NCBI GenBank assembly: GCA_022495005.1 | Contig: JAGYXB010001843.1 | Coordinates: forward strand, 62,001-126,000 | Length of the DNA: 64,000 bases | Direction of reading: 5' to 3' | Source: Rhyacophila brunnea | Taxonomy: Eukaryota; Arthropoda; Insecta; Trichoptera; Rhyacophilidae | Part shown: piece after piece, positions 1 through 10,551 of the stretch | How positions within the stretch are numbered: position 1 is the stretch's first letter | Layout: each line of letters begins with the position of its first letter | Program-made: the position numbers and the translations under genes | Notes under the pieces: model-generated | Databases searched by the model: none | Told to the model about the DNA's origin: nothing | What the model saw: only the letters and a program-made list of their open reading frames with translations

Positions 1-365
1 GCACTATCTCTACAGGTCTACGCCAAAACGATTTTATGAATATTAACAGCTACGCCATACAAATTCAAATAAAGAACCAGGTACGTCATGATGGATATTT
101 TTAAAAATAAGATGTATCGTGTATGGCCGGACTATAGGCAGGGCCATCGGCAATAATAAAAAAAAACAAAAAGTCCACTCACTTTAGCTAGTACCTACCC
201 GACGCATTATTGTAGTAAGCTAGTTTTTTTAATAGTAGCTCAGCGCGGTTTTGCGAGGGCCACAAACAGCGCGACTAATAAGGAATAAATAAATATATCC
301 AGTTCCGAACTAAGAATATAAAGTCAATCGAATATAAAGATGAAGGAACAAAAATATAATTTTTC
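1..365. other. Unassigned AT-rich sequence
   Basis: No credible coding frame is visible. The last part may be decayed 5' sequence of the LINE fragment that follows, because the LINE-like frame begins without a clear boundary. Confidence 0.4.
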
Positions 366-662
366 ATGATATCAAAGATCTTGAATGTTGAAGTTCTCAA
401 TCGAATGGGGAAGGACCGAGAGGTTCTACGTAGTATCAACACCAGGAAACTACAGTACCTCGGCCATATTATGAGAGAACAAAAATACAGCATTCCCCAA
501 CTTGTCATTCAAGGAAACATCACTGGTAAGCGTAGCAGAGGACGGCGCCGCATTTCGTGGCTTAAGAACCTCCGTGATTGGTACGAGTGCAGCACCACTG
601 AACCGTTCCGGGTAGCAGACGACAAATTTAAGATCGCCTTGATAGTGGCCGACCTCCGCTAG
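366..662 (+). pseudogene. C-terminal fragment of a non-LTR retrotransposon polyprotein
   Basis: The 98-residue frame ends in a natural stop (TAG) and resembles the region C-terminal to the reverse transcriptase in insect LINE polyproteins of the endonuclease-reverse transcriptase (RTE-like) type. Seen directly are a KLQYLGHIMR block (about residues 28-37), a basic GKRSRGRRRISWLKNLRDW stretch (about 54-72) and a final KIALIVADLR block. The endonuclease and polymerase domains are absent, as expected for a 5'-truncated dead copy. The ATG at 366 is internal to the original frame, not a true start. Related fragments lie at 38600-38735 (minus) and 46193-46336 (plus). The clade name is inferred from memory of the motif pattern. 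Confidence 0.8.
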
Positions 663-980
663 GGGATGGCACAATAAGAATAGATCTTAGTATAGTTTAA
701 TTAGTATTTTCATTTAAAATATTTGGATTGACAAACAAAGTTAGTAGTAGGTAGAACTTTAAAAATGCCTCGCGTTATAACGTCAATCCACAGTAGGTAG
801 GGTGCAAGCAATGAAAAAAAAAAATTAAATTTTAACGTAAGTTCTTACTGACACCATGACAAAAAATATATATTTTTAATGTGATATTTTCTACACCAAC
901 GGAGGCAAGCAAGTTGAAGCTGGGTGAGGGTTTGATCCCGCGGTTGGGAAAACAATAGAAGTTATTTTGAATCTGTATTC
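663..980. other. Unassigned sequence after the LINE tail
   Basis: This probably includes the LINE 3' untranslated region up to an A-rich run near 815-826. Nothing else is recognisable. Confidence 0.35.
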
Positions 981-1560
981 AAGGCTATACCTCAGTTGAG
1001 GCATGGTCTAAAAAGATCGAGGCTAGGCGATGCGCGGATTGCGGGTCGCGGGTGCAAATGAAGCATGCCGAACGAAATATAATTTGTCATATAAATCCAA
1101 CATGTGTCCATTTAATGTTCTGTTTATTGTTCTATTAGTAACAAAATTTTCTTTCTTAACTTTCTTCTTTAAGCACTACGGTGCATAGTTGCAGCATCAG
1201 TCCCGTGCGGCTCCGTCTCGGGACGGAATGAGCACTTAAAATCACTTCTTTCAGACACGTCATAGAAAGCGGGCGTGCATATCCACGGCTGTGCATATGA
1301 CGGGTGGTGGTAGGCACTTAAACGTATGTTCTATTAGTAACAATAATAATATTATTCATTGACATGTTTTCTTTTTCAAGTAAATGGGTAACGTTTTTAG
1401 TCATCTTTACACGATTTAAGAATCAATACCCCCGTCGCCATTACGAAACAAATTGACGTGTTCCCAGCTCGACGTTCTCTCTCCGAATGCCAGCGAGTCC
1501 AAAATTTCGTCGCGTCTATAGTTGAAAATTATTTGATGTTTTACTGATGTATCGTCTTAA
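981..1560. repeat. Dispersed repeat family A, copy 1 (interrupted)
   Basis: This shares a long block with 6650-6980 and 28860-29153: a GGCTATAC start, a 'gcatggtctaaa.cgatcg' segment, ATAATTTGTCATA, ACATGTTTTCTTTTTCAAG, TAGTCATCTTTACACGATT and CGTCGC.CCTATAGTTGAAAATTA. No protein is encoded, so it may be part of a larger element or a non-autonomous repeat. This copy is split by the nested insertion at 1145-1326. Confidence 0.65.
1128..1343 (-). mobile_element. Nested SINE-like insertion with 17-bp target duplication
   Basis: The 17-bp string TGTTCTATTAGTAACAA occurs at 1128-1144 and again at 1327-1343, bracketing 182 bp (1145-1326) that are absent from the two other copies of repeat family A. 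On the minus strand the insert ends in an A/G-rich tail next to the duplication, as expected for target-primed reverse transcription. The insert carries GTGCATAGTTGC, CCCGTGCGGCTCCGT and GGCGTGCATATCCACGGCTG, shared with 33208-33400 and 60345-60510. I see no convincing tRNA promoter, so it may instead be a 5'-truncated LINE tail. Confidence 0.75.
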
Positions 1561-3009
1561 GTCGATGTAATGACCCTCTGGATTGGGCGAAAGACTAATA
1601 GCCATTCCTCCTAAAAGTCTGTTAAAATAGCCTACACTTGTGCAGGCCCATACGCATGACGACGAAAATAGTCCATACTTACCTAATTTACTTTACAGTT
1701 TACACAAATATGTAGGTACTTACATAGTACCGATATTAAATAAAACACGCAAAATTCCTGTGACTTCATTTTTAGTGAAAATTGATTTGATGTGTTCAGT
1801 AATTTTCCATGGTTAAATACAAGAACAATTTTAATTTTCATGATTTAATTTGAGGGCAATTTAACTTATCATATCATAACTTAGCATATGCACTGTCAAT
1901 TGGATCACTGTTCAAATACATATTAATTTTGAAACTATTTGCAAAACTATGTAAACACAGGAGCATCAGATCCGGCATGGATTTGGGGCGCCCCTGAACA
2001 GGTTTCTTAAGATTTTTTCACGGTAACAACACGGAAAAATATTAATATGTGAATGAAAAACAAAAAAGATATCTGGATTTAATAATAAATAATTCTATGA
2101 TTTGGCGGCAACGGCATTGATGCCAGGCGTAACAAACAACTGGATTCGACACTGGGTAGAGCGATATAATTTTTTGTGACGGCCACTCAAGGGGAATGTC
2201 CGAATTCAAGAACGAGGCTCAAACTTCGGAGCGACGCGCGCGACTTCTTGATCACAGTACACAATCACCTGATAAATATAACGAGGGATGTCACATCTAA
2301 TAGCTACCAACTTATCTATTGAGAAGATGATATATTAAAAAAGATCAAATTGCGCCATGAAGTCGATACTGATGAAAGCCTCCATATTGCTTATCTTAAG
2401 CCACCCTGTGTCCGGCAGCTTTATTGTATGTACCCACCGCGAGTTGAATGTATCGCTTTATGTTTTTTGGAAAGCGCAAACTCACTAGAGAATACGAAAT
2501 GTCATTGTGTAATATTTCAGTATTACGAATATGTACTTATTTGATTCAGATTGTTCGCAATATTTGAGACTTTCACGGTTTATTTATTGTAGAGTACCTA
2601 TTTGCAGATGACGATGATTTAATACGACGATAATATTATTATCTCCACATATTTCCCACCCTCGGATGTCAGTCAGAAGGGGTATTTATGTAATTCAAAT
2701 GATAATCACTGACATTGGATGAAAATCAAATAACATAAAATATATTTTTTAATAGATTTAAATACACTGACGGTGTATTATTTGCCTTTTGGTATGTGTA
2801 CATAGTGCCTGAAGATACCGAAATGCGAAACCTGGGTCGCAAATAACGACTCAAATGGAATAGCACAAAGCTTAAATCCATTAGAATTTAAATTCAAATT
2901 TCATCAAGTATCTTCGGTCGATAGTACCTATTAATAATATTAATACAAAATATTTAAGAATGTTATATTATTCATTACGTATAGAATTATAATTTTTCAA
3001 AAACCTCAA
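1561..3009. other. Unassigned AT-rich intergenic sequence
   Basis: I recognise no gene. The slightly GC-richer patch around 2100-2260 could be a decayed transposon but matches nothing I know. The short frame at 2350-2544 has no recognisable features. Confidence 0.3.
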
Positions 3010-3125
3010 AAATCGAACTCACATCTTTCACTTTCCGGGTGAGTGCTCTATCTTTTATATGCTGAGCATAGTGGATAGAGCACACCCGAAAAGTGAAAGA
3101 TAAGCCGAACTATATTTTTAGGATT
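3010..3125. repeat. Head-to-head tRNA-like sequences forming a hairpin
   Basis: The minus strand reads GATAGAGCAC, then CACCCGGAAAGTGAAAGA, then TGTGAGTTCGA, resembling a tRNA D arm with A box, an anticodon arm and a T-loop B box. The plus strand from about 3066 repeats the pattern (GTGGATAGAGCAC, then CCCGAAAAGTGAAAGAT). The two pair as inverted arms of about 30 bp (3026-3055 and about 3073-3102) around a short spacer. This is most simply two tRNA-derived SINE heads in opposite orientation, not a functional tRNA gene. Confidence 0.55.
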
Positions 3126-5698
3126 TTTCCAAATATAAGTAGATACTTATAGTTCTCTTTTTGAGAAAAAATATGTAACCCCGAAGGGAGCCTGATTGTA
3201 TATTAATACAATTTAGAAATGTTGTAATACGTTTAATTGAAAAAATCCATTGAAACGCGGCAGCCAAAACCGACATCAACTGGTCATTTTGACACCATCT
3301 TCATTTCACAAATCTAGGCTCTTTAAAGTCAGTATCCATATATCTCAGTGAACATGCAGGGCATTGATACCAATAAATCAATAAAAGATTGTTTTGAACA
3401 CATGTAGTTATTTTATTTATAATGTTGGCTAGTGCTCCAATGGATTAGATCAATTATTGGTCTGGCATGTCGCTCAGAGCTGCCGAATGAGTATGACAGG
3501 TCCTTGACTTGACACCAACAATTAATGAGATTGTTAGTCTGTGATATCGCCGAAAATCAGGATTAGGAGAAAAAAGATATAGGTATACCTAATATTGAAC
3601 GCTCCCCATTCTGCCGTGGACGTGTGACAAATGATTTCGAAAACACAAAGGTGTGTTATACATATAGACTCAATCATAAAGGACTTACGGAAACAAACAC
3701 CTCAGCAGGTGTTGGCATGACTAAATTATAGTTGTTAGCAACGTATTCATCTCCGAATGGCGTAGAAAAAATATGATAATCTCGAATACAAAACATGAAG
3801 CCAGCGACCTTTCAATATACCTACCTATATGTATTGTAGTTTGTAAAAAACGTATCTTCGGAGATGATGTGCGACGAAATGTACCGATCGCTCCAAATGA
3901 GCATACAAGGGAAGATCCAGTGTGTTGAGTCCATGTAAGATTTAACAGTTCGTTAGAAAAATACAAGTAATCATAAGTAGGCATCTACTCGTGGAAAATA
4001 TTATTGATTAATTTTAACAGAAAACGAAGAAGATAGCTATAATTGAAGAGGTTTACCGATATCAATATTTATGCGAAAAATAGTGACCAGTGAACAACCG
4101 TGAAGGTATTAATACAATACTATGTACTTAAGTACAAAATAATAATAAAAAAATCCTTCTCAAAAAGCACAGTATTTTGGTAATCTTACTTAGTCAAAAC
4201 GTGAATTTGCAGCGCTGTGTACCTTGACCCTAACCGTAAGTGAATGTTTATTGAATGGTTGTAAACGATTTTAACAAACAAAAAGAATATCAATACATTT
4301 TGATTGGGACTTTCACGGTTGTTTATAGATTATTGGATTGCCGCGGGGTGTTGTTCCTCATTTTTTATCCTCGACGTTTCAGGCTCGTTACAGAACCCAA
4401 TCACAACACAATCTATTAAAAAAAAAACAGAATTACTTCTTCGTTCAGTTTATTTCAAATAATAGGTACTTATGTATATATTACGATTATAATATTAATT
4501 ACGTAAGTTTAAACAAATATTAGTTACTTACTATTACAGATACAATAATTTAGAAAAAAAGTAAACGTTAAATAATAATATTATGTACTTATCTAGGTCT
4601 TCGCCATTGCCACACCTATTTAAAATGGCATTCGTACTATTCAGATAATATTATTTCATATGGTTGTAAAAAATGTCTTATGGCAGATATACCTAGTTGT
4701 TATATATATTTTTTTAATTTCATTGCGGTATGTGGGAAGTTTACCCTCTAAAATACCCCTTTCCTCCTTGCAAAGTACCTACGCGATTCTAAGCCTCCTT
4801 CAGTAACAATATGAAAATCAAAGATCCATTATGTCCGTTCGGCACTGCCAGTAAAACTATTCAAAAAGTAATTTACCGCAATCTGCACAAGATGTTGGAA
4901 AGGTCAGTCAGATTAAGATAATAATTTAAGCGCGGCACTTGTGTTCCTAGATTAGCGTAACTGTATCGTTAAGGTTTAACGCTCAACTATGCCCACTGAC
5001 GCTAGGACCTAGGTGTCGAGTGTGAACTGGCACGTTATCATACATGTGTGTACACGTACCGTAGGTATCACCCCGCTTAAGGTGATTCATCCCATTTGCT
5101 CGTTGTTTTAGCGAAGAAAATATTATGTATATTCCTAACATTCATAATATATATATGAATGAAGTGAGTGAAAATTTTTAAACTAGCCTGCTCATACATA
5201 CTTAATCTGGCTATTAACCATTATGATTGTGCCAAGAACAGATACATACCGACGAAAAAAATGGATGAAAAATTAACTCATATTGACGAAGAATCAGTAT
5301 TTAAAATATTTTATACAATATGCGATTATGTATGATTGGTTATCTAAACGGTTTAAATCTATAATATATACCCTGATGATAGTTGTGGAGTCCACTAAGA
5401 ACCTAAGAAAGACATCTATGACACCTATCGAAGAAAGTTAATCTAAATAATAAAGGTTCATCTCAAAAAAATATATTTCGCAGTTTATCTTGATAATATT
5501 TGCACATTCAGCAATTTATGGAATTCACTTGATAAAGTCAATGTAAATAATTACAAGATAAAAAGAACTTTTTTTATACAACGTTTTTAAATTCTGTTGA
5601 ACCATATAAACTTGACTTGACTAGCTTAAACGATCAAAAAAATTTGTACTTCACATGTCATATTGATTTACATAGTAACGCACGTATATATTAATAAT
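3126..5698. other. Unassigned AT-rich sequence
   Basis: No coding frame over 90 codons and no recognisable domain. Poly-A/T tracts and short AT microsatellites are common. I see nothing specific. Confidence 0.3.
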
Positions 5699-5732
5699 TT
5701 GGTTGCTAGGACCCCAGACCCCTAGCAACCAA
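5699..5732. repeat. Perfect 12-bp inverted repeat (hairpin)
   Basis: TTGGTTGCTAGG at 5699-5710 is exactly complementary in reverse to 5721-5732, separated by 10 bp. It could be the joined ends of a deleted DNA transposon or a chance hairpin. No flanking duplication is evident. Confidence 0.6.
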
Positions 5733-6472
5733 TAATGGTGTCGAAATAACTTTTCATACAAAACAGAATTAACTGAAAATGAATTCAATTCTACTTAAAG
5801 ATGGCTAAAGTATTAAAAAAATGCATTGGCATCGTGTTCTGATATATTCTAAAAGTTTCAAATGTCTAGCTAGCCGTAAAGTTAGTTACAAATCGATTGC
5901 AAGATTTGTACTGGACAAAGAACCACCGGACAAATAAGAATACGAGCTAAGAAAAACCTGGTAAAAATGTGTTAAAATGTTTACAGTTTTTGACAGATGT
6001 GGGCGATAATAATGTGAAGTTTGCTACAAGCGCATTTGCAATCCGAAATAAAGCGAACGAAACCGGTCTTGACTAATAAATGCACAAAAGAAAACAAATA
6101 AATTTAAGCTATTTAAATTATCGGCCGAAGAATTTTTTTATAGCTACCTTTCATAATAATATAGTAAGGCTTCGTCTAACTAAATAAAGAAGGAATCCTT
6201 TGCCATCTCTATTACTCACTACATAAATGCTGAAATATCGTACATACAGCGAAAAATTGGACGAGTACCCTTAATTATCACATTATTTATGCATGTGATG
6301 ACTTACTATGGAGATCATTCGATGCAAAGAGTAATCCCATGGGTGGCCAGGAAGGTCGAGCACAAGTGTCCATTTAAGAATATTATCATGCCACGTAATT
6401 GCTAATAATATGTTGTAAACAGCGTTTAATCACAATATTGTAAACATATTATCTGTACCTACCTAATTGGTG
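5733..6472. other. Unassigned sequence
   Basis: AT-rich, with no gene or repeat that I recognise. Confidence 0.3.
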
Positions 6473-6649
6473 AATGTTTTATAATATTTAAATCATTACA
6501 TTATTTAATTTATATATTTATTATAGAATTTTTTTTTTATTATATAATTAATTTTATAATTATAAATGTATTTCTTATTATTATTATTTATTATAATTAC
6601 ATATATAATTATTTATTATATAATTTATATATTATTTAAATTATTTATT
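6473..6649. repeat. Low-complexity A/T block
   Basis: About 175 bp made almost only of A and T, with recurring TATAATTATTTATTA words. It abuts copy 2 of repeat family A exactly where homology begins, so it may mark a truncation or insertion point. Confidence 0.7.
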
Positions 6650-6980
6650 CAGCTGGGGCACGGTCTAAAACGATCGTGACTACGCCACGCGAAGATTGTG
6701 CAAGCGACGCGTGCAGAACAAAACATAATTTGTCATAAAAATTCAACATGCGTCTATTTAATGTTATGTGTATTGTTGTATTAGTAATAATAATAATATA
6801 TTCATTGACATGTTATATTTTTCAAGTAAATGGGTAACGCTTTTTAGTCATCTTTACATGATTTAAGAATTAATTCCCCCGACGCCATCACAAAACAAAG
6901 CTCGAGTTTCGCTCTCCGATTGGCATCGAGTCCGAAATTTCGTCGCACCTATAGTTGAAAATTACTTGCCGTTTCACTGA
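6650..6980. repeat. Dispersed repeat family A, copy 2
   Basis: It begins CAGCTGGGGCACG and matches 28870-29140 closely, including AAAACGATCGTGACTACG, AACAAAACATAATTTGTCAT and a shared 3' part. It lacks the nested insertion of copy 1 and so documents the empty site. Confidence 0.7.
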
Positions 6981-9089
6981 CATTTTTGCGTATATTATAA
7001 TTATTAACTGACTATATTCTGAATTAAAACAAGTAGGTATGTATAAAAGATTGTAAAATAGAATTATTCGCAAGCAAATCAGTGTTTCGACAGAGGCATC
7101 TAAGCACAATATATATAGATATTTTTTTAATTATTTTTCTTCTTCTTTCTTCGTTCTGTTATAAATGCTGGATTTCATGTTGAGAGGAAAGACTTAGAGT
7201 TGATGAGACTTGCATTGCAAAGCCAATGTTATTTGGTAACAACTTAGTTAGAGTTTCACCTCGATTTTTCCAAAGATTTCGAACTTAAATATGTATAACA
7301 GTCCTCGAAAACAACGCACTTACAACTTACAATCCATTACAACTAGACAAAGTGGTCATATAGCAGCGGTGGGGTGGTGAGGTGGGGGAGGCGCGGCTAC
7401 ATACAACCGTTGACGAACGTGCCGGCTCACAAGAGTATTCAGTCGACTGTCAAAATAGCGTACATGTCTAAAGACACTCACTGGGTAGGTATTTATGGAA
7501 AGAGAACGGGTCGATTGTTGGAATTATCCATCTCATTGATTTGAGAAAAATCAAATCAAATACTTAGTCATCAAATTCTCTTATGACGTATTAATATCTA
7601 ATTTTTATTTATAGGATTCGTGTGGACAAAATCGACATTATCTAGGTACTAGATGAACACATTAAGAGGCCGTACATTTTTAGTAAGTACAGTATGTATC
7701 TGTTTTCAATACATATCAGCAAGATTATGTAGGTATCTACATATCTTTTGGCGAAACAGATATAATAAAGACTTTGAATTTAAGGCCGATATCCGATATT
7801 ACGAACGTGTCCGATAATGGGTACCGCTCCCCTACCTACTACATTTCGGTTAGCAACTCTACACAAAACTAAAGGCCGACTGAACGCAGATGAAAGATAT
7901 TACAGTACAGTCCGAAAGACCCCGGTTATTGAATTCCTACAATGGATGAAATAGCATTGCATTGGCGAGATATAAAGGGTGATAGTGACGACACGACTAA
8001 TGCGCCGCCGCATCGCATAAACACAACAAGCTGTACATATATCTCGAGAATCGTAAGAATTCATTTTTCCACAGCGCGTTATGAAATAGGTGGGTGTTTA
8101 AGACTGTATCTCACTGTGCATGGTTGATTTTTCATCGAGGATACACATTATTTTTATCATTTGCAATTTGGCATACTTTTGGCCGCCTTCTCAGAGGCGC
8201 AATTTTTCAACCTAGCAATATCATAAAATATTAGTAGTTGCTTGAAAACGTGAAATAGCTTGAAAAGTAAGCATGGTGCTTCGAATGGTGTCCGAATATG
8301 GAACGGAATTATGATCACGTAAAAGTTTGCATTATATTTTAGTCTGTGGTCTCCATGACAGCCAATGACAACACACATTACAATGTAAACAAGAAAAAAA
8401 CCTAAAATATGGTAATGCCATTATCATATTTTATCAATAAGCTTTCATAAAACGGCTTACTTATTCTTAACGTACGTAGCAGAAGCCACTTACGTCAATT
8501 ATTTACGTACAGTTATTAACCTAACATAACATTGATACTACACTGGTAAATATAAGAATGTGAACAGAACGCCCGATGTATTTTACAAACTATAATAATA
8601 TACTATGTAAGTATGTAATTATATTACAAAATACCTACTTAAATAAGAAATAAAATAAAAAATAACAATTCCAACGATATTTAAAAGCTAAAAAATAAAT
8701 AATAGAGCCTTACGACGTTACGTTACGACATTCAAACTGTTTTCGATCTGTCAAAATTAAAATGGAAGACAGCCAGCACAAACTAGCGCCTCTAGCGCCG
8801 ATGCGTTTGAAACTCAAAAGCCTCCGCGACTTTGCACTTGTAAAAAAAAAATCTCATACAAGATCGAAGCAGGCAGCTTGAATAGCTTGGATATTGCTTC
8901 ATTCAAAGAATACCGTGGGGGTCATGAAACACATCCAAATACCCTGGTTGTATGTCAATGGGCATTGTAAGCTCTACAAATAATTATCTCAAGGAGTCAC
9001 TCGCAAAGGGACTTTTGTTACTACGTTAAGATTGCGTTCCAGCTTATATACTTACGGTTCGCACTACAGAGTAAAGACCATTCAGGTCC
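6981..9089. other. Unassigned sequence
   Basis: Mostly AT-rich. A GC-rich patch at 7365-7440 has a G-rich run. Short frames at 7942-8127 and 8157-8378 show no motif I can name. Confidence 0.3.
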
Positions 9090-9330
9090 ATGGCCGCATG
9101 TACAACCTCTATTTCAAGCTCTCTCTCCATGTTATCCGCTCATCGTCCAGGGACCGAGTACCTACAGGGGTTCCTTCCACGTTCCAGCTGGCGAGTGGAA
9201 TTTTCAAACGTTGGCCGAGAGATGAAACAAACCGTGAGTTGTTGGCTGAATACTTTGCCTCGTTTATTTTCCCATAATTCAGCGGCACTCGGCGATATTG
9301 CTGAGTGGAAAATGGAGGCTGTGTCCACAT
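9090..9330 (-). pseudogene. Possible LINE endonuclease N-terminal remnant
   Basis: This patch is less AT-rich than its surroundings and open in several frames. On the minus strand the frame at 9109-9330 includes PLASWNVEGT, reminiscent of the 'WNV' motif that opens the apurinic-type endonuclease domain of LINE proteins. The resemblance is a few residues and no catalytic residues follow, so the call is weak. The plus-strand frames here (9032-9341) show nothing recognisable. Confidence 0.2.
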
Positions 9331-9842
9331 TTGGCTTATAAGTTACGAGATCGATACAATTTATGAGATGATAACTGGGAGGCGAGCCCCGGACCGCCCC
9401 CCGCCCCGGAACGGCAATAAACCAACGATCGAACCGTCAATTTTATCTCCGCGTAATTTGTCTTGCCGGCGAACTATCGCAGCAAAGCGTTGCAATGTAA
9501 TGCAATAGTCCGGAATGTAATGTGTTTGCTAATGTGCTGGCGCGTCGACGCTATGGAATATTACGCCACGCTCCGATGAAGTGATTTGGCGACGATGGAA
9601 AAGATGATCAAATTAATTCAGATTAAGTATGTAGAAGAAATCAATTTATTTTAAAATTTTCATGAGCGAATAAGATGTTCACAACATGGCTTGAGTGTAG
9701 GTCGATTATTTGGTCCCCGCATCAGTTGAAATATGACCTTATGGAGTGAGTTCAAAAGAATTTTTTGAGACTCATTTATTTGATGTTATATTGATACTAT
9801 CCGTGGCATATATCCGTGGCACCAACTGGTTTTCTCTCAGGT
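9331..9842. other. Unassigned sequence
   Basis: A GC-richer stretch continues to about 9560, then AT-rich DNA. No domain is recognisable. Confidence 0.3.
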
Positions 9843-10044
9843 ATGCTTAGATTCTTTCTTTTCTTTCGACCATGTCCGATCCTGATAGGATCATAACTGG
9901 GCTACAGAGTGGAGGTTTGTTTTAACAGATTTTGTTCAGATGTTCGAATCCCGGGTCTGACAAATACACATATTGATTTTCAATTTGTGTTTGAGTCAGA
10001 GTATGGACCTAATAGGTTGAGCAAGTGGCTGACATCCATGCTTA
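9843..10044 (-). mobile_element. SINE copy with internal inversion (twin priming)
   Basis: ATGCTTA occurs at 9843-9849 and 10038-10044 and brackets the insert. From 9850 the plus strand reads a T-rich tail and then the reverse complement of the 3' half of the SINE at 40467-40678 (CGACCATGTCCGATCCTGAT and onward). From about 9936 it switches to the forward 5' half (TTCGAATCCCGGGTCTG, then GGACCTAATAGGTTGAGCAA). On the minus strand this is an inverted 5' half followed by a forward 3' half with an A-rich tail, the layout produced by twin priming. Two independent opposite insertions are the alternative, but the shared bracket argues for one event. Confidence 0.7.
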
Positions 10045-10144
10045 CATACTGTAGTTTAAATGCTAGAAGCTATCAATATTTGATCACGTATTTTTTTCGA
10101 TTTACACGTGGTGTAAATGAGAACATTCTTAGTAGTATTCACTT

Positions 10145-10551
10145 GTGTCCCTGAAAATTTATCTTAGAAATCTGGAGCATCAGTTGTTTGTTCTCCCAAG
10201 GAGGAGAACTAACCTGCCATTGGTGATGCCAATTGGGAGGGCAATAATTCTGTTCAACCAAATCGCGTCGGATGTTGATATATTTCACCTACGTGAGGAT
10301 GAGTATAAGGAGGGCGTTGTTTTATAAATTCTTAAACTAGGGTCCACTTAGCTCATTCGGTATGATTCCATGCTTTATAATTTGTTATTTTTGTACCTTT
10401 TACTTTACTTTTCACACTGTTTTTGTAATACTGCATATATTTATTTCCTCTTTACACTGTTTAATACTATTTCTTTGTTTTTAAATGTCATGTTGTGAAC
10501 GTCTTAAATTTATAATTTGTAATGTTCACTGTAGGTAAAACAAAAAAAAAA
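10145..10551 (+). pseudogene. 3' end of a Jockey/CR1-like LINE with 3' UTR and poly-A
   Basis: The frame closing at 10325-10327 contains LRNLEHQLFVLPRRRTNLPL, then IGRAIILFNQ and DVDIFHLREDEYK, resembling the extreme C-terminus of insect CR1/Jockey-type reverse transcriptase proteins. About 210 bp of T-rich 3' UTR follow, with TGTCATGTTGTGAACGTCTT, ending in an A-rich tail at about 10537-10551. A second copy at 47922-48318 aligns through both the coding part and the UTR, which confirms a family. The frame has no ATG start and is a truncated fragment. Clade assignment is inference. Confidence 0.65.
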
